A stretch of DNA of 64,000 nucleotides, taken from Leucothrix pacifica (GTDB taxonomy: Bacteria; Pseudomonadota; Gammaproteobacteria; Thiotrichales; Thiotrichaceae). Made by a program: the position numbers and the translations under genes. Numbering within the stretch: the stretch's first letter is position 1; the number at the start of each line of letters is the position of its first letter. Location: positions 62,001-126,000 of the forward strand of contig NZ_QGKM01000008.1 of NCBI RefSeq assembly GCF_003172875.1, written 5' to 3'. This document shows positions 56,211-64,000 of the stretch, piece by piece. Under the pieces are notes generated by a model. That model ran no database searches and was not told the DNA's origin. It saw nothing but the letters and a program-made list of their open reading frames with translations.

Positions 56211-57149
56211 TCAAAGGCTATGAGCCACTTCAGCCACAAACCGACGCATCCATTGATGGGCAGGGTTATGCTGTAATAGTGGGCTCCACGCCATTTTGAG
56301 ATCAAAGGGTGGAATTCTGAATGGTGGCTCTTTAATGACCACGCGAGGATTGTCACGTTGAAGTTTAGCGGCTCTGAATGGCAGGGTCACAATCAAGTCA
56401 TTGCTCTCAGCGAGTAGCATAGCGGCTTGATAATGACGTGTGAATACGGTGATACGACGCTGTTTGTTAATTTTTCGTAGCGCCTCGTCCACCCAACCTA
56501 AGTGTTGGACATCGTGAGGGTTCATACCGACACCAACGCCCATGCCCGTTTTACTAACCCAGATATGCGCGGCTTGCAGATAACTTTCCAGCGTAAAGTC
56601 ATTCAGAATTGGGTTGTCGACACTGATTAGACAGGCAAAGCCATCTTTCCAGACTTCCTTTTGATGAAAGGACAGCGGCATTTCTTCGAATCGATTAATG
56701 ACCATATCCACTTTGCCTTGTTCAACATCCTGAAAACTGACGTCACTGGGAGTCATAATATCGAGGATAATACCGGGTGCTTCTTCACGCAGACGGTGCA
56801 AAATGTGGGGAAAAAGAGTGGACTCAGCGTAGTCACTCGCCATGATCCGAAAAAAATACTCCTCGTTCGTCGGGTCAAATGACGCTTGTGGCTGTACTGC
56901 TTTATCAATTTTTGAGAGCACATCTCGCACAATGGGTTGCAGTTGTTGAGCTCTTTCTGTCGGCGTCATTCCCTCGCTGGTTCTAACAAGTAAGGGGTCA
57001 TCAAATAATGTGCGCAAGCGGCGCAGGCCATTGCTGAGAGCGGGTTGACTGAGGCCCAGATGATCCGCTGCTTTGGTTACATTTCGCTCTCGTAACAGCA
57101 CATCAAGATAGACTAATAAATTGAGATCAACACGTCCGAGATCGACCAT
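56211..57149 (-). CDS. LysR-family transcriptional regulator
   Basis: This 312-residue regulator has an N-terminal HTH (RNVTKAADHLGLSQPALSNGLRRLR) of the NodD/LeuO-like branch and a type 2 periplasmic-binding effector domain. It is divergent from the isocitrate lyase gene across 114 bp and may control it. The ligand is unknown. The 267 bp between its end and the lectin gene hold nothing I recognise. Confidence 0.88.
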   Translation of the reverse strand: MVDLGRVDLNLLVYLDVLLRERNVTKAADHLGLSQPALSNGLRRLRTLFDDPLLVRTSEGMTPTERAQQLQPIVRDVLSKIDKAVQPQASFDPTNEEYFFRIMASDYAESTLFPHILHRLREEAPGIILDIMTPSDVSFQDVEQGKVDMVINRFEEMPLSFHQKEVWKDGFACLISVDNPILNDFTLESYLQAAHIWVSKTGMGVGVGMNPHDVQHLGWVDEALRKINKQRRITVFTRHYQAAMLLAESNDLIVTLPFRAAKLQRDNPRVVIKEPPFRIPPFDLKMAWSPLLQHNPAHQWMRRFVAEVAHSL

Positions 57150-57200
57150 AAGAAAATACTACTATTTTTCTGGTGAATAATAAAAATAACCCGCATTTAT

Positions 57201-57229
57201 TTCAATTATGTCGCAGTGCGGCATAAGAT
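57201..57229 (+). promoter_or_regulatory. Isocitrate lyase promoter with 15-nt palindrome
   Basis: TTCAAT (57201-57206) and TAAGAT (57224-57229) are spaced 17 bp and would serve as -35 and -10. The spacer holds TGTCGCAGTGCGGCA (57209-57223), an inverted repeat with one mismatch whose core GCA-S-TGC matches the two operators of the phasin promoter. Confidence 0.6.
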
Positions 57230-57263
57230 GAATGCAACTAACTTGTTTTGAGGAAGAATCACC

Positions 57264-58844
57264 ATGTCACAATACCAAGAAGATATGTTGCACGTTGCTA
57301 ACCTTCGTGAAGCTGCAGGAAGCTCATGGAACGCTATTAACCCAGAGTCAGCGGCTCGCATGAAGCTACAAAACCGCTTCAAGAACGGAATCGACATTGC
57401 CAAGTACACAGCCGATATCATGCGTGCTGACATGGATGCCTATGATGCTGATTCTTCTCAGTATACTCAATCTTTGGGTTGCTGGCACGGTTTCATCGGT
57501 CAACAAAAGCTGATTTCTATCAAGAAGCACTTCGGCACGACTGACAAGAAGTACTTATACCTTTCTGGCTGGATGGTTGCTGCACTACGTTCTGAGTTTG
57601 GTCCTTTGCCTGATCAGTCTATGCACGAGAAGACATCTGTCGCTGGTTTGATCGAAGAGCTATACACATTCCTACGTCAAGCTGATGCTCGCGTCCTAGG
57701 CGGTTTGTTCCGTGACTTAGATGCGGCTTCAGAAGCAGATAAGCCTGCGATTCAGGATCAAATTGATAACTTTGAAACTCACATCGTTCCTATCATTGCT
57801 GATATCGATGCTGGTTTTGGTAACGCTGAAGCGACTTACCTGATGGCTAAGCAGATGATCGAAGCGGGTGCTTGCTGTATCCAGATTGAAAACCAAGTAT
57901 CTGATGAGAAGCAGTGTGGTCACCAAGACGGTAAAGTAACGGTTCCTCACGAAGACTTCCTGGCGAAGATCCGTGCAGTACGTTACGCATTCCTTGAGCT
58001 TGGCGTAGACAACGGTGTGATCGTTGCACGTACTGACTCTCTGGGTGCTGGCTTGACTAAGCAAATCGCTGTTAGCCGTGAAGAAGGTGATCTTGGTGAT
58101 CAGTACAATAGCTTCCTGGATTGTGACGAAGTAACTCTGGATGATATGGCTAACGGCGATGTTGTGATCAAGCAAGGTGGCAAGCTAGTACGTCCTAAGC
58201 GTCTACCCTCTAACTTATTCCAGTTCCGTCCTGGTACTGGTGAAGATCGTTGCGTACTTGACTGCATCACATCACTACAGAACGGTGCAGACATGATCTG
58301 GATCGAAACTGAGAAGCCACACGTTGGTCAGATCGGTGGAATGGTTAACCGCATCCGTGAAGTGGTTCCAAATGCTAAGCTGGTTTACAACAACAGCCCA
58401 TCATTCAACTGGACGCTGAACTTCCGCCAGCAGGTATTCGATGCTTGGACTGAAGAAGGTAAAGATGTTTCTGCTTATGACCGTAACAACCTGATGTCAG
58501 CTGACTACGATGAGTCTGAGCTGTCTACAGAAGCTGATAAGCGTATCCAAAGCTTCCAGGCTGATGGTGCTCGTGAAGCAGGTATCTTCCACCACTTGAT
58601 CACGCTACCGACTTACCACACAGCGGCATTGTCTACTGACAACCTTGCTAAAGAATACTTCGGTGAGATGGGTATGCTGGGATATGTTGCTGGCGTACAG
58701 CGTAAAGAGATCCGTCAAGGTATCGCATGTGTTAAGCACCAAAACATGGCTGGTTCTGACATGGGTGATGACCACAAAGAATACTTTGCAGGTGAAGCAG
58801 CTCTGAAGGCTTCTGGTAAAGATAACACCATGAACCAGTTCTAA
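57264..58844 (+). CDS. aceA: Isocitrate lyase (long form)
   Basis: This 526-residue enzyme of the glyoxylate shunt splits isocitrate to glyoxylate and succinate. It shows PIIADIDAGFGNAEATYLM (metal site), the catalytic loop KQCGHQDGK, TDSLGAGLT and NNSPSFNW. The long-form length distinguishes it from the 430-residue E. coli type. Codon use is visibly more biased than in its neighbours, suggesting high expression. It has a TGAGGAA ribosome site, its own terminator, and shares an operator motif with the phasin gene. Confidence 0.95.
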   Translation: MSQYQEDMLHVANLREAAGSSWNAINPESAARMKLQNRFKNGIDIAKYTADIMRADMDAYDADSSQYTQSLGCWHGFIGQQKLISIKKHFGTTDKKYLYLSGWMVAALRSEFGPLPDQSMHEKTSVAGLIEELYTFLRQADARVLGGLFRDLDAASEADKPAIQDQIDNFETHIVPIIADIDAGFGNAEATYLMAKQMIEAGACCIQIENQVSDEKQCGHQDGKVTVPHEDFLAKIRAVRYAFLELGVDNGVIVARTDSLGAGLTKQIAVSREEGDLGDQYNSFLDCDEVTLDDMANGDVVIKQGGKLVRPKRLPSNLFQFRPGTGEDRCVLDCITSLQNGADMIWIETEKPHVGQIGGMVNRIREVVPNAKLVYNNSPSFNWTLNFRQQVFDAWTEEGKDVSAYDRNNLMSADYDESELSTEADKRIQSFQADGAREAGIFHHLITLPTYHTAALSTDNLAKEYFGEMGMLGYVAGVQRKEIRQGIACVKHQNMAGSDMGDDHKEYFAGEAALKASGKDNTMNQF

Positions 58845-58879
58845 ATACAGGAACTGTCTGAAATTAGTTTAGTGTGATT

Positions 58880-58907
58880 GGGCGGAATTTATTCCGCCCT
58901 TTTTTTA
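58880..58907 (+). terminator. Intrinsic terminator after aceA
   Basis: GGGCGGAA (58880-58887) pairs with TTCCGCCC (58892-58899), followed by seven or more T. Confidence 0.9.
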
Positions 58908-58945
58908 TGTTCAAACTAGCTTGTGTAAATATTTGATGTGATACC

Positions 58946-59419
58946 TCAGTCAGCCTGATGATTCACAGCTAATTCCAAAAGTCTTTTCAGTTCTGCTTTT
59001 TCCCTATCTGTCATATGAGCCAGCCGGTCTTGCTCCAGCTTAACTAGTGAGGAGTGGGTTGATTCAACCAGTTCTATACCAATCTTTGTCAGGCGAGTGC
59101 GTACCACACGACGGTTATTCTTATCTCTTTCTCTGATCAGCCATTTTTTTTCTGCCATGCGGTCCAGTAAGCGGGTCACATCGGGCACACGGGTGATTAA
59201 ATGTTTTCCTATTTCACCGCTTGGCAGTCCAACATCCTCCTTGTCATGCACGTAAATGACGCGTAGGGCACTGTGCTGCAATGCAGTCATTCCCCAGATC
59301 ATAAGTAACTGATTTATCTCAGCTAAAGTCTCGTCACTGTATTGGTTAGCTTGTTTGAAAATATCAGCCTCAATACTGCTTATTCCAATTTCTGGTTTAC
59401 GATTCGGTTTTGTTGGCAT
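58946..59419 (-). CDS. MarR-family transcriptional regulator
   Basis: This 157-residue winged-HTH repressor has the recognition region LPSGEIGKHLITRVPDVTRLLDRMAEKKWLIRERDKNNRRVVRTRLT (in parts) typical of MarR. It is divergent from the Tat-exported protein gene. Palindromic sequence in the spacer (59424-59476) is a likely operator for autoregulation and control of the divergent gene. No cysteine pair suggests redox sensing. Confidence 0.88.
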   Translation of the reverse strand: MPTKPNRKPEIGISSIEADIFKQANQYSDETLAEINQLLMIWGMTALQHSALRVIYVHDKEDVGLPSGEIGKHLITRVPDVTRLLDRMAEKKWLIRERDKNNRRVVRTRLTKIGIELVESTHSSLVKLEQDRLAHMTDREKAELKRLLELAVNHQAD

Positions 59420-59423
59420 ATAC

Positions 59424-59476
59424 TTGTTATAACAAATGTTGTGATAACTTGTAATTATACGCGATGACTATCACAA
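59424..59476. promoter_or_regulatory. Candidate MarR operators between divergent genes
   Basis: TTGTTATAACAA (59424-59435) is a perfect 12-bp palindrome. TTGTGATA (59439-59446) and TATCACAA (59469-59476) form a second, wider inverted repeat with related half-sites. Confidence 0.55.
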
Positions 59477-59501
59477 GTTCTAATAGAAAGAGGTTTCAAA
59501 A

Positions 59502-59981
59502 ATGGTTAATCAATCACGTCGTCAATTATTAAAAGGTATGGGTTACGGAATGGCTGCACTAGCGACGGGCTCTGCAGCGTCAACCGTAATGGCTGCTGCG
59601 CCGAGTGAGACGATTAATCAATCCATGCAGTTTGTATTGCCAAGCTGTGACATCACGATTTATATGCAGCAGACGATCGGAAAAGAAATTGTTTCCTTGA
59701 TGAATCTGACGGATCAACCAGTCACGCTGGATAGTATTAAGCCGGTTGGCTTAGAGCATATTAATGGCTCGCTGGTCGTGCGATTGAATAATGTTGCGGA
59801 CGGTAAAGTGGTGATTCAACCGGGTGAGCGATTGGCATTTGAAGTCGAAGCGACTAGTCAGGGAAGTGTAAATGCGTCGGGTATACCGAATGTGTTAGCT
59901 GGTCATGTGAATATAACCTCTGACCACCCAGCGTTTAACGGTAAGATTCCGGTGACTGTGTTTGACTCGCAAGTTGCCTGA
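59502..59981 (+). CDS. Tat-exported protein of unknown function
   Basis: This 159-residue protein has a twin-arginine signal peptide (QSRRQLLKG, hydrophobic stretch, cleavage near VMAA). The remaining 130 residues look like a single beta-sandwich domain (MNLTDQPVTLDSIKP; VVRLNNVADGKVVIQPGERLAFEVEA). No cofactor motif is seen, which is unusual for a Tat substrate. It may travel with a partner or carry a metal. Divergent from MarR. Confidence 0.72.
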   Translation: MVNQSRRQLLKGMGYGMAALATGSAASTVMAAAPSETINQSMQFVLPSCDITIYMQQTIGKEIVSLMNLTDQPVTLDSIKPVGLEHINGSLVVRLNNVADGKVVIQPGERLAFEVEATSQGSVNASGIPNVLAGHVNITSDHPAFNGKIPVTVFDSQVA

Positions 59982-60013
59982 GTCGTTATAGAAAGATCAA
60001 ATGCGTAGATTGA

Positions 60014-60035
60014 GGGTGGAGTATTCCACCCTTTC
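60014..60035 (+). terminator. Terminator after the Tat-exported protein gene
   Basis: GGGTGGA (60014-60020) pairs with TCCACCC (60025-60031), followed by TTTC. Confidence 0.7.
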
Positions 60036-60188
60036 ATTTATCTAAATGACTCTATTGATAATTGACGCTAAGCCAGAGCGCCCTACCACTTATCCCGCTC
60101 ATTCAAAGACCAATTCGGCATAACACCCAGCAAATACCGAAAGCAATTGCTGGATGCTTAGTCTTTCAAACCTTTCGATAAACGCTAA

Positions 60189-61559
60189 TTACTTCACCAA
60201 AGTATAACAAGGCACATACGCCTCAGCGGCAATCTTCATGCGCTTTTGATCAACGAACGAAGCTAGCATTTTATCCATGCGTTGCATAATGTCAGGGTCA
60301 CCCTGAATCTCAAAGTTACCATGCTCCTCAATCGCTTTCAGACCTTCCTCTTTCACATTACCGGCAACAATTCCCGAGAACATGCGACGCAAATCTGCCG
60401 CTAAAGCATGACTTTCCTGGTCCTTATTTAACTGCAGATTACGCATGTTTTCATGATTAGGAACAAATGGCCTCTGGAAGTCACTATCGATTTTCAACAT
60501 CCAGTTGAAGTAATAAGCATCGCCATGCGATTTGCGGAATGCGCGCACTTCTGCCATACCATCTTGCATCAACTGAGCCACACGCTCCGGATCTTCAATC
60601 ACAATCTCATACAAAGACTGCGCTTTTTCACCCAAGGTTGCACCGATGAATTCATCGATCTGAGCGAAGTAATCCTTAGAGCTTGCAGGGGCTGTAAATA
60701 CCAATGGGAAAGGAATCTCCGCATTGTCAGGGTGCAGTAAGATACCCAGGATATACAAGATCTCCTCAGCAGTACCCACACCACCAGGGAAGACCACGAT
60801 GCCGTGACCAGTTCGAACAAAAGCTTCAAGTCGCTTCTCGATATCCGGCATGATAACCAGCTCATTCACAATCGGGTTTGGAGACTCCGCAGCAATAATG
60901 CCCGGCTCAGTAATCCCCAGATATTGGCCGTTGAGAATACGTTGCTTCGCATGACCCACACTCGCGCCCTTCATGGGGCCTTTCATTGCACCGGGGCCAC
61001 AACCAGTACAGATATCTAATTCACGCAGACCGAGTTCATAACCCACTTCCTTCGTGTAGTCATACTCCAGGCGAGAAATAGAGTGACCACCCCAGCAAAC
61101 GATCAGATGAGGGCTAAGACCCGGACGCAACACATCCGCATTACGCAGAATGTGGAAAACCGCATCAGTGGTCAGATCACAGTCATTGAGATCAAACTTA
61201 GGGTTATCAATAATCGCATCATTGATATACACCACGTCACGCAGTACAGAAAACAGGTGCTCATTGACACCCTTAATCATTTTGCCATCAACAAAAGCGC
61301 TGGCGGGTGCGTTATTCAGCTCTAATTTGATGCCACGCTCTTGAGAAATAACCTTCACGTCAAAGTTCTCAAAGCGATCGATCAGTTCCTTCGCATTATC
61401 CGAATAATCACCATAGTTCAGAACCGCTAAAGAACAATTCCGATACAAACGGTAAACACTGCCCTGACTGTGATCCAGCAGGCGGCTGACTTCCATTTTT
61501 GATAAAACATCGAGGTGACGGGCGGGAGAAACTTTTGCATCAATAACAACTGAACTCAT
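60189..61559 (-). CDS. ppnN: Nucleotide 5'-monophosphate nucleosidase PpnN
   Basis: This 456-residue LOG-family (YgdH) protein has the Rossmann core CTGCGPGAMKGPMKGA and the PGGVGTAEEILYILGIL motif (the PGGxGT of lysine-decarboxylase-like nucleosidases). N- and C-terminal extensions are present as in E. coli PpnN (454). It hydrolyses purine and pyrimidine nucleoside monophosphates to base and ribose 5-phosphate. In E. coli it is stimulated by (p)ppGpp. Monocistronic here. Confidence 0.93.
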   Translation of the reverse strand: MSSVVIDAKVSPARHLDVLSKMEVSRLLDHSQGSVYRLYRNCSLAVLNYGDYSDNAKELIDRFENFDVKVISQERGIKLELNNAPASAFVDGKMIKGVNEHLFSVLRDVVYINDAIIDNPKFDLNDCDLTTDAVFHILRNADVLRPGLSPHLIVCWGGHSISRLEYDYTKEVGYELGLRELDICTGCGPGAMKGPMKGASVGHAKQRILNGQYLGITEPGIIAAESPNPIVNELVIMPDIEKRLEAFVRTGHGIVVFPGGVGTAEEILYILGILLHPDNAEIPFPLVFTAPASSKDYFAQIDEFIGATLGEKAQSLYEIVIEDPERVAQLMQDGMAEVRAFRKSHGDAYYFNWMLKIDSDFQRPFVPNHENMRNLQLNKDQESHALAADLRRMFSGIVAGNVKEEGLKAIEEHGNFEIQGDPDIMQRMDKMLASFVDQKRMKIAAEAYVPCYTLVK

Positions 61560-61663
61560 TAGCGCATATTCCTTTTTTGTATTAGATTTTATTGTGGGAA
61601 CACCAGTTTAATGGATGTTCATGACATGAGCATAACATTTTGCGGTTGATTTGAAAGGTTGCT

Positions 61664-62923
61664 ATGCTCAGCACCCATCAAAAGCAGATCTGCGCCGTGA
61701 AATTACCTAACCCCGTTCACCGTCTACCGTTTATAGAGTTCATCACCCTCATGGCACTGACCACGTCGTTGGTCGCCCTGTCGATTGATGCCATGATTCC
61801 TGCACTACCGGATATCGGGCAGGCACTGAATGTTGAAGACAGCAATGACAATCAGCTGGTTATCGCGATGGTGTTTTTGGGCATGGCAGTCGGGCAAATA
61901 TTCTTTGGTCCTTTTTCTGATAGCTACGGGCGCAAACCATCCCTCTATCTGAGTCTTGCGGTATTTGTTGTTGGTTGTTTATTATCAGCAACAGCAACGA
62001 ATTTTACCGTAATGTTGGTCGGTCGTTTACTGCAAGGGATTGGCGCGTCCGGCCCTCGCGTTGTTCCCATGGCACTGATTCGTGATGAATACGAAGGCCG
62101 TGGCATGGCGCGGATTATGTCATTGATTATGATGGTTTTTATTCTGGTGCCGATGCTTGCGCCTATGTTTGGACAGTTGATTGTGTACCTGTCGAACTGG
62201 CGTGGCATTTTTTATAGTTTCTTATTAATGGCGATGATGCTGTCACTGTGGTTTGCATTCCGTCAACCTGAAACGTTGGCACCGGAAAAGCGTAAACCAT
62301 TCACTTTAAAAGTCATTCTAAACGGCATCAAAGAAGTGCTAAAAACCCGTAAAGCATTCGGTTACACCTTGTCCGTCGGGGTGGCATCAGGGCCGTTTTT
62401 GGCCTACCTAAGTACCGCACAACCGATCTTAGAAGAGCAATACGGATTAGGCGCGACCTTTACAATTTACTTTGCGGTACTTGCGTTATCGATTGGTATT
62501 GCCTCCTTTGTAAACTCAAAAATGGTCATCAAATACGGCATGCGGTTTTTATCTCACTACGCACTGACCGTGATCATCGTAATCTCGGTGCTATTTTTAC
62601 TCCTGATGTTTTTTATGAGGAGTGAGCCGCCGTTGATGTTCTTCATGGGTTATCTCATCATCACTTTATTTTCGATGGGGATAATCTTCGGCAATATGAA
62701 TGCACTCGCGATGGAGCCATTAGGTCATATTGCCGGTTTAGGGGCGGCGGTTGTCGGTTCATTATCCACCTTGATTTCTGTGCCGATTGGGATTGTTATT
62801 GGGCAAGCCTACCAGCAATCCGTCATGCCTTTAGTGGTCGGATTTTTACTGTGTACACTGATTGCTCTGGCCTTGATGTTCTGGGCGGAAAAAGGCGCAA
62901 CTGAGCCGGTTTCTGGCAGCTAA
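61664..62923 (+). CDS. MFS exporter, Bcr/CflA-type
   Basis: This 419-residue protein has 12 helices. Early landmarks LSIDAMIPALPDIGQAL and FFGPFSDSYGRKPSL (motif A) are followed by LLQGIGASGPRVVPMALIRDEYEG, all characteristic of the DHA1 Bcr/CflA subfamily of drug and metabolite exporters. Substrate not predictable. It is separated from the thiamine transport gene by a riboswitch, so not co-regulated with it. Confidence 0.88.
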   Translation: MLSTHQKQICAVKLPNPVHRLPFIEFITLMALTTSLVALSIDAMIPALPDIGQALNVEDSNDNQLVIAMVFLGMAVGQIFFGPFSDSYGRKPSLYLSLAVFVVGCLLSATATNFTVMLVGRLLQGIGASGPRVVPMALIRDEYEGRGMARIMSLIMMVFILVPMLAPMFGQLIVYLSNWRGIFYSFLLMAMMLSLWFAFRQPETLAPEKRKPFTLKVILNGIKEVLKTRKAFGYTLSVGVASGPFLAYLSTAQPILEEQYGLGATFTIYFAVLALSIGIASFVNSKMVIKYGMRFLSHYALTVIIVISVLFLLLMFFMRSEPPLMFFMGYLIITLFSMGIIFGNMNALAMEPLGHIAGLGAAVVGSLSTLISVPIGIVIGQAYQQSVMPLVVGFLLCTLIALALMFWAEKGATEPVSGS

Positions 62924-62984
62924 TTATCTGTTGGATATAATGGTTTTTGGGTACACCTTAAAATAGTGATAGACTAGCGCCACA

Positions 62985-63070
62985 CTCTCGGGGGGCCAAA
63001 TGACAGGCTGAGACGTTCATTAGAACAGACCCGTAGAACCTGACCCGGTTAGTACCGGCGTAGGGAAGAG
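62985..63070 (+). promoter_or_regulatory. TPP riboswitch (THI element)
   Basis: Conserved landmarks appear in order: CTCTCGGGGGGCC, GGCTGAGA (63007-63014), ACCCGTAGAACCTGA (from about 63029), the GGTTAGTACCGG stem and GTAGGGAAG (63060-63068). This is the thiamine pyrophosphate aptamer. Downstream, TCCCT (63090-63094) can pair with AGGGA of the aptamer (63062-63066). CCCGAGA (63103-63109) can pair with TCTCGGG (62986-62992) of the closing stem, then T6 follows. So the switch could act by competition with the aptamer, but the mechanism is not clear. Confidence 0.92.
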
Positions 63071-63144
63071 TTGCTGGTCTGTTACCACCTCCCTTTATCC
63101 TGCCCGAGACTACCTTTTTTGACCCCTGATTAAGGTATTTCATT

Positions 63145-64000
63145 ATGAAAAAATTAAGCCTGTTGCTCTCAACACTGGCACTGTGTGGCGCTACTCAAGC
63201 GTCCGACCTGACTGTTTACACTTACGATTCATTTAACTCCGAGTGGGGCCCTGGTCCTAAAATCGAGAAAGCATTCGAAGCGACTTGTGACTGCGATATG
63301 GAATTTGTGGCTGTTGATGATGGCGTGAGCATTCTCAACCGTTTAAAAATTGAAGGCGAGAAGAGTAAGGCAGACATCATTTTAGGTATCGATGATGCTT
63401 TGATCGAAGTAGCTCGCGAAACGGATTTAATCGCCGAGCATGGCCAAACACTGGAAGGCCTAAACGAAGAGCTAAAGTGGGATGATAAGCAATTCGTGCC
63501 CTTTGATTATGGTTATTTCTCCTTCGTTTACGATAGCACCAAAGTTGAAAAACCGGTCACTTCACTTAAAGAATTGGTTGAGTCTGACGCTAAGGTTTTA
63601 TACCAAGACCCTCGTACCAGCACACCGGGCCAAGGCTTAATGCTGTGGATGAAAAGCGTTTACGGCGATAAAGCGGATGAGGCATGGAAGCAAATGGCCA
63701 GCCACACCGTCACGGTGACAAAAGGCTGGTGGGAAGCATACAGCATGTTCCTGAAAGGCGAGTCTGACTACGTGTTGAGCTACAACACATCACCTGCTTA
63801 TCATGTGATTAATGAAGAGAAAACGCAGTACAAAGCGGCGTTGTTCTCAGAAGGTCATGTGGCGCAAGTTGAAGTGGCTGCTATGTTGAAAAGCAGTAAA
63901 AATCAGGAATTAGCGAAGCAATTTTTGGGTTTCCTGACGTCAGAAGAAGCGCAGAAGATTTTGCCCGTCTCTAACTCCATGTTGCCAGTACGAGCTGGGG
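63145..64000 (+). CDS. thiB: Thiamine ABC transporter substrate-binding protein (partial)
   Basis: The first 285 codons are seen, and the gene runs off the right edge. A signal peptide (cleavage near TQA-SDL) is followed by a ThiB/Fbp-type periplasmic binding fold (LTVYTYDSFNSEWGPGPKIEKAFE; YQDPRTSTPGQGL; VTKGWWEAYSMFLKGE). It binds thiamine or its phosphates for the ThiPQ importer. Placement behind a TPP riboswitch supports the name. thiP and thiQ would be expected just outside the window. Confidence 0.92.
   Translation, partial: MKKLSLLLSTLALCGATQASDLTVYTYDSFNSEWGPGPKIEKAFEATCDCDMEFVAVDDGVSILNRLKIEGEKSKADIILGIDDALIEVARETDLIAEHGQTLEGLNEELKWDDKQFVPFDYGYFSFVYDSTKVEKPVTSLKELVESDAKVLYQDPRTSTPGQGLMLWMKSVYGDKADEAWKQMASHTVTVTKGWWEAYSMFLKGESDYVLSYNTSPAYHVINEEKTQYKAALFSEGHVAQVEVAAMLKSSKNQELAKQFLGFLTSEEAQKILPVSNSMLPVRAG

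Overview
The window reads as chromosome of a marine-type gammaproteobacterium. Conserved gene orders point there (ftsE-ftsX, mutL-miaA-hfq-hflX, trxA-rho, oxyR beside gor). So do a two-haem cytochrome c5, a sulfide:quinone oxidoreductase, a phasin and a Pel-like exopolysaccharide locus. A Thiotrichales relative (Leucothrix/Cocleimonas-like) fits this mix, but that placement is inference. No rRNA, tRNA, CRISPR array, insertion sequence or prophage was recognised. Coding density is high and both strands are used in short operons.

Layout. 1-2550 (minus): start of a pel-type operon, with a short PelA-like GH114 protein and the N-terminal part of a PelB-like TPR protein cut by the left edge. 2795-7429 (plus): small membrane protein, ABC ATPase, FtsX-type permease and a secreted AttH/lipocalin-like protein. 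7452-11666: HopJ-like protein, CobW GTPase, a membrane-anchored SMC-like ATPase with a 68-residue partner, and a lipoprotein. 11745-18897: rho, trxA, a DUF3108-like protein, gor/oxyR, a glycosyltransferase and a lipoprotein. 19007-25295 (minus): ftsE-ftsX-mutL-miaA-hfq-hflX. 25296-25790: a gene-free stretch that appears to encode a sigma-54-driven, CA-motif-rich small RNA resembling the CrcZ type. 25791-33987: nadC, cytochrome c5, rapA, an esterase, a flavin reductase, two small proteins and the RNA ligase rtcB. rtcB is preceded by a 150-nt leader with the architecture of a ribosome-controlled transcription attenuator. 34326-40649: SGNH-like lipoprotein, phasin, a GGDEF-EAL sensor, an EamA transporter and a PBP4-like peptidase. 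41149-49928: a carnitine / gamma-butyrobetaine catabolic cluster whose ADP-forming CoA ligase gene carries an internal deletion and frameshift. 50075-54468: a seven-helix membrane protein, a DUF302 protein, SQR, and a split DsbD-like CcdA plus thioredoxin. 54606-55943: a repeat lectin of the MVL type whose last repeat is cut by an in-frame TGA. 56211-64000: LysR/isocitrate lyase, MarR/Tat-exported protein, ppnN, a Bcr/CflA-type exporter, and a TPP riboswitch ahead of a ThiB-like protein cut by the right edge.

How it fits together. Much of the window concerns carbon scavenging and storage (carnitine, glyoxylate shunt, PHB phasin). The phasin and isocitrate lyase promoters share a 15-nt palindrome, which suggests one regulator. 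An Hfq-titrating RNA would add carbon-catabolite control at the mRNA level. The two strongest candidates for undescribed biology are the rtcB attenuator (34067-34294, minus) and the sigma-54 small RNA (about 25628 down to 25450, minus). Both rest on directly visible base-pairing and promoter signatures. Neither has been tested by comparison with other genomes.
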